Positions 11,887 to 23,536 of a DNA stretch of 64,000 bases are shown in pieces. The notes below the pieces were generated by a model that saw nothing but the letters and a program-made list of their open reading frames with translations, had not been told where the DNA came from and did no database searches. A program made the translations under genes and the position numbers. This stretch comes from Neocallimastix lanati (nom. inval.). Taxonomy: Eukaryota > Neocallimastigomycota > Neocallimastigomycetes > Neocallimastigales > Neocallimastigaceae. Position 1 is the first letter of the stretch; every line of letters starts with the position of its first letter. The stretch lies in NCBI GenBank assembly GCA_016946835.1, contig JACVTC010000028.1:1447501-1511500 (forward strand), in the 5' to 3' direction.

Positions 11887-13967
11887 TTTTTACAGTATTG
11901 CTTTCTTCTTTATTTAAATATGTGAAAAAAAAAGTGCGTATTTGATAATATTAAGATTTATTATTATTAATTATTTATAATAATTTAAATAAGCTTTTGA
12001 TATATCAATATTTAAAAATTTTTCTGTTATTCTGGATATGTTTTGAATATATAATATATAATGGTTAAAGTAAAATCGCTTAGGGTATTTTTTTTTTTTT
12101 TTTTAAAAGACTTAATACCTTTAATATTTAAAAATAATGTATTTTACATAAAATAATCTTTATTTACAAATATATTTTTCCTTTTTTTTTTTTTTTTTAT
12201 CTTTTTATGTATTATAAAAAGAAAGAATATTTAAAAATCAAAAATTTTTAAATATATACAATTTCAGTAAAAAGATATTATACAATTACTAAATAATAAT
12301 AGTATGAATATTGAAATAAAAAAAAATAACTTAAAATTTTAGCTACTTTTCATTTATATTTATAGTTTTATAGAAAAAGATGAAATAATTGAAATAATAA
12401 AATAAAAAAGAAATAAATTTATTAATAAATAATAATATTTAATTAATAAATAAATTTTATAAATAAAATCGTACTAATATGATTAAAAAATATATATAAT
12501 CTAATATAATGTATATTAATATTATTTTTACATTTTAATATAATTAATAAAATATTATAAATAAATATTAATAAATATTAATAAATATTAATAAATATTA
12601 TAAATAAATATTAATAATAATATAATCAATATTATATGTATTATTACATACTAATTAAATATTAATTATTTTTTATTATAAATAGAAATTCAAAGTATAA
12701 TCATGTATCATAAATTATATCAGTAATAAAAACTTCTAAATTAAGATAGATATAATAATATTCAAATTGATGTATTGTAATATTAAGATTTAATTAAATA
12801 ATATATTATATATTATATAATATATTTCATTTTATTATGTAATTATTTCTTTATCTATATTAAAAAAAATTTTTTTCTTAATTTTTTAATTTAATAAAAA
12901 ATGAAATAAAATTAAAATTAAAAATAAAATAAATAAAAAAAATTCTAAATATTACTAATCATTTGACTTTATATATTAAAAAATATTATGTAAACTTTTT
13001 AGTTTTAAAAATTATCAATCAAAATATTATGTAAACTTTTTAGTTTTAAAAATTATCAATCGTAATTTTTTTTTATCTTTTTATTTTTCTTTTAATTTTA
13101 ATTTTTATTTTTATTATATTTGATGATAAATAAAGGTGAAGATTCACAAAAAAAATTTTTTTTTTATTTTGCTGAATAATACTTAATTACATATATTTTA
13201 TTAAATTATAAGATAAAAGTTAAATTTTATAGTTAATAAAGATAAAAAAGGATAATTTTTTTATATTAAAATCTTAAACATCAATTTTACATTTTCAACA
13301 AAAAACTGTAATAATAATAACAAATAATGATAATTAATAATAATATATTTTAAATCATAAATAATAATAAATAATCATGGTTATTTTTAAAAATTAATGT
13401 TAACTTTGGTCTTGTGAATAAATAATATTTTATTATTTACTGAAAAATATTTTTGTTTAAAAATGTATATTAAATTTTTATTCTTATACATTAATACATT
13501 ATTTAAATTAATATTACTTTATTAATAATAATTAAATTTTATTTCATTATTCTTCTCTAAAGAGAATATTTTTAATTTCTTAATATTCAATATATTTAAA
13601 ATATATTTATAATTATTTAATAATTATAATTATATACTTATATATTATTTATTTTTTTGTATTTTAGAGTAATTGCATTATTTTTATTATAATTATCTAA
13701 TAGTTTTTTTTTTTTAATACATTATTTTAAAAGATATATGAAATTTTTCAAATAATAATAATATTATTATCATTATTATTATTACTTTGTTTTTTGTAAT
13801 TTCAAGACCTTGTAACATACTAAATAGAGATATTATATACATATATATATATATAAAGGAGAGTAAAAAATTAAATTTTAATATTAATTTGTTTCTACTT
13901 TTAACCTTAAAAATAAGTTAACAAAGATTAATTTTAATTTCTGAAATTTAAATTAGTCTTTCCTGTT
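11887..13967. other. Long AT-rich spacer
   Basis: This is the upstream region of the E2 gene. Nothing coding is supported. It contains an ATAAATATTA tandem array around 12555-12620, a 41-bp tandem duplication (listed separately), and dense A/T runs. The promoter of the E2 gene must lie at its left end, but no motif stands out. Confidence 0.6.
12980..13061. repeat. 41-bp perfect tandem duplication
   Basis: Two identical 41-base units, 12980-13020 and 13021-13061, each beginning AAAATATTATGTAAAC and ending ATTATCAATC. The absence of differences implies a recent duplication, or a two-copy allele of a small minisatellite. Confidence 0.9.
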
Positions 13968-14386
13968 TATATCCTGGTGATTAGTATTCGAGACTAATAA
14001 ACGTAAGGTTTCTGGATCAACCTTGCGACTACCTCCTGAATCTATATTTTTATCTTCCCAAGGTATTTTTCCCTATAAATGGAGTTGGTGTTCATTCGCC
14101 TTGGTAAGTATTCCTGTTAATAGACTATATAATTGCTAGTGCAGAGAGCACTTAATCTGTGAGAGGATTAGTGTAGTTGTTCGAGGGATCATTGAAAAGA
14201 AGCCTATTGTATAAAGCAGTGTATAGGAAATGTATCTTTCATATTAGCCTTGCTTAAAGAGAGGTCCGTGTCGACATCGAAAAAGTATGGCAAGGAATCC
14301 AATGAGAACTTGACATATTTAAGGGAGAGACTGAAGACCATAATGTTCTATTTGTCCTCTCCTTAATCCTATTCCAAAAAATGTAA
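13968..14386 (+). mobile_element. SINE-like repeat, copy A
   Basis: About 420 bases of distinctly less AT-rich sequence, shared with 25979-26397 and 57364-57775 in the same orientation. Landmarks in order: GACTACCTCCTGAAT; a TAAGTATTCCTGTTAATAG block; GACTATATAATT; the AGAG-CACT block; GTGTATAGGAAATG; TTCATATTAGCC; GAGAGGT; then TTTAAGGGAGAG near the 3' end. No open frame spans it. It ends in a short A-rich stretch instead of a long poly(A), suggesting that it is the oldest or a truncated copy. Its 3' part contains GAAGACCATAAT, also present at the 3' end of the LINE copy at 43440-44340, so the family may borrow a LINE tail. Unit boundaries are accurate to roughly 15 bases. Confidence 0.7.
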
Positions 14387-14552
14387 TTTAATTAGATCAA
14401 ATGATTTATATATATCACGTGATGTTTCTATTGATATGCGGGACTTTTATGTGCAATAATTTATAAGCAGTGGATTTTTTTAATAATGGTTGTTTAGTAA
14501 TATTATAATGATTTTTATATACCAAATTATGCCATGAATTTTAGAAGTATTC

Positions 14553-14612
<60 letters not shown>

Positions 14613-15141
14613 TTTTTTCTCTATTTATCTAGATTTATACCAAATATAGATGTTTATAAATTTTGCACAAAGTTAAATATTTTTTCTTTATTTCCCTATA
14701 GTTTAATTATTATATCTTTCTTTTTGATAGTCTTATTTATTAATATTTTGTGTAATATTTGTTATTTAAAATTTTATTTTTGATTATATTATATATTGAG
14801 TAATTTTCAAATTATTTTTTCTTATATTATTTAAATAAAATAAAAACTCATATAATAAATATTTATTTTTTATATAGTAATAAATATATATATTAGAGTT
14901 TCAAAAAAATTTTTTTTTAAAAAAAAAAATTAATGTTATTTAATTATTTTTTTTTTTTTTTTTTTGTTATTTTTATTTTTATTTTTTAATATTTTAAAAT
15001 AACGACAAAAGATTATTCATCATTATTATTAATATTATAATAAATATTTATTTCATGTTATATAAATATTTATTTCATGTTATATAAATAATTTATTTAT
15101 TTATTTATATATTTATTCTTCAAAAAAAAATATCATTAAAA
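14387..15141. other. AT-rich spacer with long A run
   Basis: Holds a T-then-A tract at about 14552-14610, further T runs (about 14949-14965), and a 21-base duplicated stretch, ATAAATATTTATTTCATGTT, repeated at about 15041-15081. No coding segment is supported. Confidence 0.6.
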
Positions 15142-15897
15142 ATGATCAAAGACTATAAAGTTGCATATGCAACTTTTAATCCAAAAATATGTAGTAATAT
15201 GGTAAATCTCATTTATTAATTAAATCAATTAATTTAAATATTTCCATATATAGGAAAATTTTTAATAATCGAGAATTGAGAATTATTTTATATATTTCAA
15301 CATTCATTTAATAAATTATTTTATATTTTATAAACTATCAATTTTGATATTTTCAAAAATGAATTTCATTAAAAGATGAAAAAATATTTTAAAAAACTGG
15401 ATTATAATTGCCGAATAAAGAATATAACAAAGTAAATATATAAATTTCAATAAAAATTATTTATATCCAAATTTAATAAAATTTATTTCGGAATAGAAAT
15501 TGGAAATGAAATTTCAAAATTAATTTTATATATATATATATATGCAATTAGTGAATCAATTTCAAAAGAAGGTCAAGAAAATATAACATTAATTCAAAAA
15601 GAAAAAGAAAATATTAAAGAAATTTCTAATAATTTTTCAAATCATGTATGTTATGTTATTTTGAAAAATTTTATATATTTATGTTTATACTTATATTTTT
15701 TTCTTCATATAAAAAAAATTTTCAATATTATAACAATCATGTAAATTTATTATTTAAATAAAAAGTTAGATAAAACAATTGAAGCATGGGATAACTTAAG
15801 AAATGTATTTATCAATAAAAGTAATAAATATTATCTTAAACAAAGTGAATTAATTAGTCAGAAAAATGAATATATAAGTAATAATAATATCAAAATT
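15142..15897 (+). pseudogene. Probable decayed or partial multi-exon gene encoding a charged helical protein
   Basis: Three exon-like segments with good splice borders. 15142-15201 starts ATG, gives MIKDYKVAYATFNPKICSNM and is followed by GTAAAT. About 15552-15645 gives SISKEGQENITLIQKEKENI and is followed by GTATGT. 15766-15897 gives 44 residues including LDKTIEAWDNLRN and is followed by GTAAGT. The amphipathic, Lys/Glu/Asn-rich reading and the T-x-EAWDNLR stretch recall the first helices of F-BAR (FCH) domains, but this is weak. No convincing exon follows 15897 before the TRS23 gene, and the segment linking exon 1 to the second is unclear. A truncated gene is the simplest reading; an intact gene with unrecognised small exons is possible. 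Confidence 0.35.
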
Positions 15898-16491
15898 GTA
15901 AGTTGATATGAATTATATTTCGTATTTTTTTTTTTAAAAAAAAAATATTATATTAATAATATATATATATAAATTAATATAGAAAAATAACAAAATATAT
16001 ATTAATGTTCTTTCTTTGATGTTGAAAATAGCCTTTATTATTTATATAATAACACTACTATATCAATATATAATATAGATCAGGAATATATATATATAAA
16101 TTTTAAATATTTGTTTAAATGAATTTCATTTTAATATAATATCATCAAAACTAATAAACTTTTATGTATGATTGTATTATATAAAATTTTGATTTTATAT
16201 AAATGTTATTTATTAATAACTTTTAAAATTATATTTTTTTAATAAATTAATAAATTTTAATTAATACATAAACTTTATAAATATATATAACAATATCAGA
16301 TTTTATGAATAGTAGTTAATAATTCTTATATATTATCTATCATATTTATTATTTTTTCTTTTATTTTATAATTTTTATTTATTTTTATATATATTTTTTG
16401 TTTATATAATTACTGGAAGAAAAAAATATTTGATGTTATTATCATTGTTTAGTACTTATTCATTCATTAACTTTTATATTTTTTAGACATA

Positions 16492-16536
<45 letters not shown>

Positions 16537-16725
16537 GTAGAAACAATTTTTTTTTTTTTTTTTTTTTTTTTTAATTAATTTAAAAATAAATTGAGGATTT
16601 TAAGATGAAATGTAAGGGAAATATTATAAATATCGTTAATTTTATTAATAATATTTATATGTACTATTTGTTTAATTTTATTTCTATAAAAATGTATTAC
16701 TGAATTATTTATGTTCTTAAATAGT
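15898..16725. other. AT-rich spacer
   Basis: No exon could be supported. It contains T runs at about 16497-16532 and 16548-16572. The right end is the 3' flank of the minus-strand TRS23-like gene. Confidence 0.6.
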
Positions 16726-17351
16726 CTATGCAGATTCATTAATACTTTTTATATAACGTAAAACATTAACATCAAAAAGTTCACAACGAATTGGCATTTC
16801 TGGGGTATAAAATGGATTTTTCATAACATAATCAGAATAAATTTCATAGACTTTCTTTAAATAAATTTCAACACGAGTTTGTTCTGGATCAGTAGTCATA
16901 ATAAATTTAGTTCCTTTTAATTGTAATTGATTTTTATTTTTTATTATAACAAAAAATCAGTTTCCAATTATATTTAAATTTATTTATTCAATTGTTTTTG
17001 TAAATTTGAATTGTTTCAACAAATATAAAAAAGAATTATAAAAAGAATTATATAAGTAATAATAATAGAAATAAAATAAAAAGAAAAATGAGAAAAAAAA
17101 AAAGTAATATATATAATAAATATAAATCAGAATATTATATATTTATTTTATTGTTTTTTATTTTATATATCATTTTTTTTAATTATATATTTATGTACCG
17201 GTTTGAGTTTGGAAACAATGAAGTTTAAAATTACTAGCTTCAATAACTTCAATACCAGAAGAAGGGACTGGTGCAATTCTTGTTGAAATGGTGTGAACAC
17301 TGATTAATTAATAATTTTTAATGATATGTATTTTATATGAGTTTATTTTTT

Positions 17352-17408
<57 letters not shown>

Positions 17409-17723
17409 TTTTATCATTAAATATTTTTTAAATACATAAAAAAATAACAATACAAATAAAATAATCACAGCATTTATTTTATAAAAAAAATATAATTCTC
17501 CATTATATTGTTTTATTTACAATTTTTATTTATTTTTATTTTACTTCTCATTATTGAATTTATATTTATTTATATTTATATTTATTATGATAATTTACCC
17601 ATGGAAAGTTCCTGCTAATACTAAATATTCATTACTATCAAGTTTTGAAGGAGATGAAGAAAAACCTTTTTGGTATATTAAACCACCGGCTTTATTAATA
17701 ATCATTAAAGATGATATAGCCAT
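16726..17723 (-). CDS. TRS23: TRAPP complex subunit, TRAPPC4/Trs23 (synbindin) short form
   Basis: Three exons: 17723-17599, 17299-17199, 16913-16726, giving 137 residues. It starts [18 protein letters not shown] (family N-terminus: strand plus NKAGGLIYQ), followed by [34 protein letters not shown], and the highly conserved C-terminal stretch [19 protein letters not shown] then IRCELFD. Human TRAPPC4 (219 residues) has a PDZ-like insertion after the first strand-helix unit; here that insertion is absent and the protein is a bare longin-type fold. Known role: core subunit of TRAPP, a tether and Rab1/Ypt1 exchange factor in ER-Golgi traffic, contacting Bet3 and the GTPase. The first intron contains an AAT array (about 17358-17406). 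It is divergent from CYP40, with 913 bases between the two ATGs. Confidence 0.93.
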
Positions 17724-18636
17724 TTTGGTAATTGATATTAATATATTACAATCTTTTTAATAAAATATTAAGAATTATAAAAAAAAATTATTTATTACAA
17801 AAATAATTATAAAATAGTAAAAAATAAAAAAAAATTAAATAATAAATAATAAAAAAATAATAAATAATAAATAATAAATAATAAATAATAATAAATAAAT
17901 AATAATAAATAAATAGATAAATAATAAATAATAAATAATAATAAATAAATAATAATAAATAAATAGATAAATAATAAATAATAATAAATAAATAGATAAA
18001 TAATAATAATAAATAAATAATAAATAATAAATAATAAATAATAAATAATAATAAATAATAATAAATAATAATAAATAATAAATAATAAATATAGTATATA
18101 TGATATTTTAAATAATAAATTTGAATTTTTTTATTATTAATCTATAATAAATTAACCATAATAAAAAATCAAATTATTTTTAAAAAAACTTTTAATATTA
18201 CTAATACCAGTAATAATATATATTTGATAATATGTATGTATCTATAAACTTTTATTGAATTCAAATAAAATTATATGATAAAAAAAAAATTATGAATATT
18301 ATAATATTATTATAATATAATAATACTTTTTATTTATTAATTCATTCATTTATTATACAGAATGTACAATTTTAAAATACATTTATTAAATGTATTGTAC
18401 ATAGTTCATTTAAAAAAAAAAAAAATTAAAATTAAATGATCTATATGAAAAAAAAAATTTAATTAAAATAGAAATCCTTAGAATTCGATATTTCTATTTT
18501 ATTCCACAAAAAAAAAATATTTAAAGATTTTTTTTGCTATTTAAAAGTTTTTTCTTTAAACTTTACTTTTATTCTTAAATTTTTGTTTAAAATAATATAA
18601 TAGTATTAAATATATATATAAGATAGAATTAAAAAA
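17724..18636. promoter_or_regulatory. Divergent intergenic region between TRS23 and CYP40
   Basis: Both neighbours start here and point away, so both promoters must lie within it. About 17820-18090 is a degenerate array of AAT and AAAT units (AATAATAAATAAATAG recurring). The rest is A/T sequence with short A runs before each ATG. No specific factor site can be named. Confidence 0.4.
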
Positions 18637-19187
18637 ATGTCTCAACATTCAACCGTTTTCTTTGATATCACCATTGGTGGCGAAAATGGTATATATTTTA
18701 ATTTGTATTAAAATAAATTATTTTAAATTATATATAAATTATAAAATGAATAATAAAAAAAAAAAAAAAAAAATAGTGTAACCAAAACTGGATTTATATA
18801 ATTAAAAAAAAATAGTTTATAATAATATTAATTAATAATTAAGAAATTAAGATTTATAATTTTATTTATAAAAAAATAAAATAAGATAATTAATTAACTA
18901 TTATTTAAATAACTACTATTTAAAAATATATTTATAATTTTGTAGAAGGAAGAATTGTAATGGAATTATTCGATGATGTAGTTCCAAAAACTTGTGCTAA
19001 CTTCAAAGCTCTTTGTACTGGTAAATATTTAATATCAAACTTATTACATTTATATTTTATACTTTAAGTATTTTTTTACCATAAAAAATATATATTATTT
19101 TATTATATATATATATATTTTTATTATTAATATTAATATTTAATTTATTATTTTATAAAATGTAATTTCGTATTTATCTCAAAAAAA

Positions 19188-19218
<31 letters not shown>

Positions 19219-20346
19219 GTATATAGGTGAAAAGGGTAACAGTCCAATTTCTGGTGTTCCTCTTTGTTATAAGGGTAGTATTTTCCACAGAGTTATTAAG
19301 AACTTTATGATTCAAGGTGGTGATTTTACTAACTTTAATGGTACTGGTGGTGAATCTATTTATGGTGAAAAATTTGAAGGTAAATTATTTTTTACTATTT
19401 TTATTATTAAATAATTTAAATTTTTCAAAAAAAAAAAAATAAAATAAAATAATATAAAATAAAATAAAAATTACTATAAAAATAAATTAATTTTTTTTTT
19501 TAAAAAAAAATAAAAAAAATAAAATAAAGTAAAATAAAAACTAATAATATATTTATTTAAATTTTTTTTACAAAAAAAAAAAAAAAAAAGATGAAAACTT
19601 TGAAAAGAAACATGATTCCGAAGGTCTTTTATCTATGGCTAATGCTGGTAAAAATACCAATGGTTCTCAATTCTTTATTACTACAACCAAGACTCCACAT
19701 TTAGATGGAAAGCATGTTGTTTTTGGTAAAGTTATTAAGGGTATGAGTGTTGTTAGAGAAATTGAAAATCAACCAACTAACTCTAGCGATAAGCCAGACA
19801 AGGATTGTGTTATTAGTAACTGTGGTGTTTGGACTCCAGATATGGGTTGTGGTGAAGATGAATCTGATGGTGTTCCAGATTGGCCAGGTAAAATAATTTA
19901 ATTATAAATACATATTTAATTATTATTTGTATATATATAAATATATATATATATATATAAATTTAATTTATTGTTAAGAAATTATTTTCTTAATAGTAAT
20001 TTCTTGTTCATATACATATATATAAATATTTATGTTATATACTAATAAATTTTATTTTAAATTAATTTTTATTATTATTAAAATTAAAATTAAAACTAAA
20101 TAGAGGATTATGATGGTGATAAGGAACCAGAAAATTTACATGAAATTGCTGTTAAAGTCAAAGCCAATGGTAATGAATTATTTAAGGCTGGTGATTATGC
20201 TAAGGCTATTAAAAAATACAAGAAGGTTAATATTTCTATATATTTCTATAAATTTTATACTCCAGTATAAATTAGAAACATAATTTTTTTTTTAAAAAAA
20301 AAAAAAAAAAAAAAAGTATATATGTTTTTAAGTTTTAATTCACTAA

Positions 20347-20380
<34 letters not shown>

Positions 20381-20918
20381 TTATATTATTTAATGCTATA
20401 TATAAACCTTATTCATTCATCAATAATGATAAATTAAATAAAAAAAAAAAAAATTGGATTGGTATAATAAAACAATTTATCTTATTATTTTTAATTTTAA
20501 TTAATATAAAACTTAGGCTATGAGATATATTATGGATTATATGTTTGAAGAGCCAACTGCTGAAAAACCAGCACATCCATTAATGAAAGAATTTGATAAC
20601 TTTAGAATGTTACTTTATTCTAATATTGCAGCTTGTTACTTAAAGTTAAAGAAATATTCTGATGTCATTGAAAATTGTAATGCTATTATTGAACATGAAG
20701 CTGCTACTGACTCTGTTAAGGCTAAATCTTACTATCGTAGAGGTCAAGCTAATGAAAACACAAATAATTTAGAAGAAGCTTTAGCTGATTATGAAAAGAG
20801 TAATGAAATACTTAATGGTAGTGATAAGGCTATTTCTAATGCTATTAAACTTGTCAAACATAAGATTCAACAACAATCTAAGAAAGAAAAAGCTATGTAT
20901 GCCAAGTTATTTTCATAA
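18637..20918 (+). CDS. CYP40: Cyclophilin 40-type peptidyl-prolyl isomerase with TPR domain (Hsp90 co-chaperone)
   Basis: Six exons: 18637-18688, 18946-19020, 19227-19379, 19591-19887, 20104-20225, 20517-20918; 366 residues, as expected for the family (human PPID 370, yeast Cpr6 371). PPIase domain about 1-175: catalytic Arg64 in [15 protein letters not shown] and core [16 protein letters not shown]. The usual cyclosporin-contact Trp is His130 ([12 protein letters not shown]), which is typical of Cyp40 and predicts weak cyclosporin binding. An acidic linker follows, then three TPR motifs about 205-345 with clamp-type residues ([56 protein letters not shown]). The C-terminus [11 protein letters not shown] is the conserved family ending. 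Known role: prolyl isomerase that docks the Hsp90/Hsp70 C-terminal EEVD motif. All key residues are present. Confidence 0.95.
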
Positions 20919-21358
20919 ATAGGAAAATAATAATAATAATAATAATAATAGAAAAGGCCTTAAAAAATTACCATCACATCTTTTTTTTTTTTTAGAAATT
21001 TAGAATAAATATATATACATTTTATATACACATAAATATATTTATATATATATTTAATAATAATAATAGTAATAATAGTCTTATTATTATCATATACTAT
21101 TTTAATCTTACTCCTTTTATTTCTTATTGCAATAGATATATAATAATAATAAAAAAAAATTAATAAAACTAATAAAAATAAAAGGATTGAATAGTATTTA
21201 TAAAAAAAAAAAAATGCACATAATTTATTTATAAATAAATAACTATTTTCTTCATCGTAAGTTTTAAAAAAAAAAATAAAATAAAATAAAATTAATAAAA
21301 AAGTTGTAAAAATAAAATAAAATAAAATTAATAAAAAGTTGTAAAAATAAAATAAATA

Positions 21359-21397
<39 letters not shown>

Positions 21398-21728
21398 GAA
21401 AAATTATGTGTTGTATCATAGCTATTAACTTTTTTTTTTAATGGTAGAATGTATCATAAAAAAAAAAAAAATTAAAGGATTAAAATTGATGTTCAATGGT
21501 TTTTATTTTTATTTTTATTTATTTATTATTTTTTTTTTCTACTAAAATATTCATAAATTTAATAAAAGTTTTATATGTTTTATTATTATTATTATTATTG
21601 GTTATTACTTATTATTATTATTACTTATTATTTTTTTTTATGTTTATTTTCTATTTTTGAAGTCATTATAATAATTTATTAAATTTTCATCATTAAAAAT
21701 AAAAATATCTACAATATTTTAATATCTT
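20919..21728. other. Spacer downstream of CYP40
   Basis: AT-rich, with an AAT run (20931-20949) and a TA-dinucleotide array at about 21358-21380. A ~45-base block (AATAAAATAAAATTAATAAAAAGTTGT and flanks) is repeated in tandem at about 21273-21350. No coding segment is supported. Confidence 0.6.
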
Positions 21729-21742
21729 ATCATTATGATTTA

Positions 21743-21781
21743 GTATTCTCTTCCCTGTCTAAAAAAAAAAAAAAAAAAAAA
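21743..21781 (+). mobile_element. 18-bp retrotransposed tail plus poly(A), with perfect TSD
   Basis: The insert is GTATTCTCTTCCCTGTCT followed by about 21 A. It is flanked by a perfect 14-bp direct repeat, ATCATTATGATTTA, at 21729-21742 and 21782-21795. Only 18 non-A bases of the source element were copied. The identical tail occurs on the minus strand at 9479-9517, also with a target-site duplication. This is strong evidence for a poly(A)-primed retroelement whose 3' end is TATTCTCTTCCCTGTCT-A(n). Confidence 0.85.
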
Positions 21782-21839
21782 ATCATTATGATTTATATAT
21801 ATATATATATATATTTTTTTTTTTTTTATTATTATTATT

Positions 21840-22508
21840 ATTATTTTTATTTTTTATTTTGATAAATAACTGGCCTAATGAGGAACAGTCCATCCATCTT
21901 GGTTTAACATCTTCTAAACCTATTTCATCAACATTTTTTTTATTAAATTCACAGTAATATGTATTGAAGTTCAATACTTAATGGCTGTTCAACTTATATT
22001 TAGCATCAATATCAATGAGAAGATAAATTTTACTCTTTCTTTATTATATTGATAAGTAATGCGAATAGATATGTACAACTTTCAACTATTATTAATATTA
22101 ATTTTAACCTTATTAATTAATGAAAAAATGTATCCTAATTTCTGTAGTAACTAACAATATAAAGTAGAGTATTATTAGTTTCATAAAAATCATAAATATT
22201 TGCACCTTTTTTTTAATATTAAATAATTTTGTAATTTTCCTCATTATTTATTATAAGATGTAATATGAAGAGCTGTACAATTATTAGAATTTTTTACTTT
22301 TACATCTTAATCAATATTACCATTTTCTATTAAAAGTCTAACTATAATTTATTTTTTATTATTTACTACACTCATTAATAAAAAGTTTATTTATCTTTAC
22401 TATTTGAATATAATTTTGCCTCTTTTTCCTATAAATATTTGAACTATTTTTCTATATGCATTACTACATCCTATTTCAATTGCATTATACCACAGTATCT
22501 ATTATCTT

Positions 22509-22539
<31 letters not shown>

Positions 22540-22830
22540 TCATGCCATGTTCAATATGATATTTTATAATTTCACATTTATAATTAATTATTACCAATAT
22601 GAATCAAAGACCAACCACCGTAAACTTTTATTTATTATAAATTAATATTTTATATGAAAAATATTTAATTCTTCAATATTTACATTGTAATATGTTTATT
22701 TTTATGATTAGTAATTTCTTTTTTATATAATTTAAATGACCATTTTGTTTAGCTACAACTAATAAAGTCACTCTATCTTTATCTTTTTCTTTCAATATTG
22801 ACTCATTATACCATTATTTATTTATATAAA
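21840..22830 (-). pseudogene. Ankyrin-repeat gene relic
   Basis: Read on the minus strand, separate stretches look like ankyrin repeats in different frames and with stops between: KDRVTLLVVAKQNGHL (near 22800-22730), GWSLIHIGNN (near 22620-22590), and VRLLIENGNID followed after a stop by NNCTALHITSYN (near 22345-22250). A further open stretch near 21974-21860 reads INTYYCEFNKKNVDEIGLE-like sequence. Several stops and frame changes interrupt the reading, and no splice structure rescues it, so I call it a decayed gene. Large ankyrin families are common in gut fungi, and such relics would be expected. Confidence 0.5.
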
Positions 22831-23505
22831 ATTGTTTTATTATTCAAATGTGACAATTAAAAAAATTATTGATATATTAACAACATAAATTTATGATATG
22901 TAATTTATATCAATATAAAGAAATTATTAATAAATTTAATAATTTCTTTATATTATTATTAATTAAACATAAGACTATAAATTTTTTATATATTGTAATA
23001 TATCGTTTTAAAAATCTTTTATTAATATCAATTTACCATTTTTTTACCATTTTTTATGTTAATTAAATATATAACTTTTCTTTTATTTATAATCAATTCA
23101 ATATCTTTTCAATTGTATTTAATATTTTATAATATTTAATATTTATTTTAATTTCATTATTTAATTTATATATTTATTTATTTATTTATTTATTTATTTT
23201 TTTTTTTAATTTCTTTTTATTAATTTCATCTAATATATATTAAAATTTTTTAAATATTATCTCCAATTATTTTCAAAATTGTGGAATAAATAATATAAAA
23301 TTCAGATAAATTTTAATGAAAGGGTTATCTTTTATTAATATATTAAAAATATTGAATTGGATATACATATACTTTAAACAAAAATTAAAACAAAAAAAAA
23401 AGGAACTACAATAATTTTTAGCTGTATAAAATAACTTACCTATTAAATCTATTTATTGATATAATATAAATATATTTTATGTATATTTAAAATCAATATT
23501 CAAAA

Positions 23506-23536
<31 letters not shown>

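Noticed and set aside
17554-17760. 68-codon plus-strand open frame
   Set aside because: It is antisense to exon 1 of the TRS23 gene, which has clear homology and splice sites.
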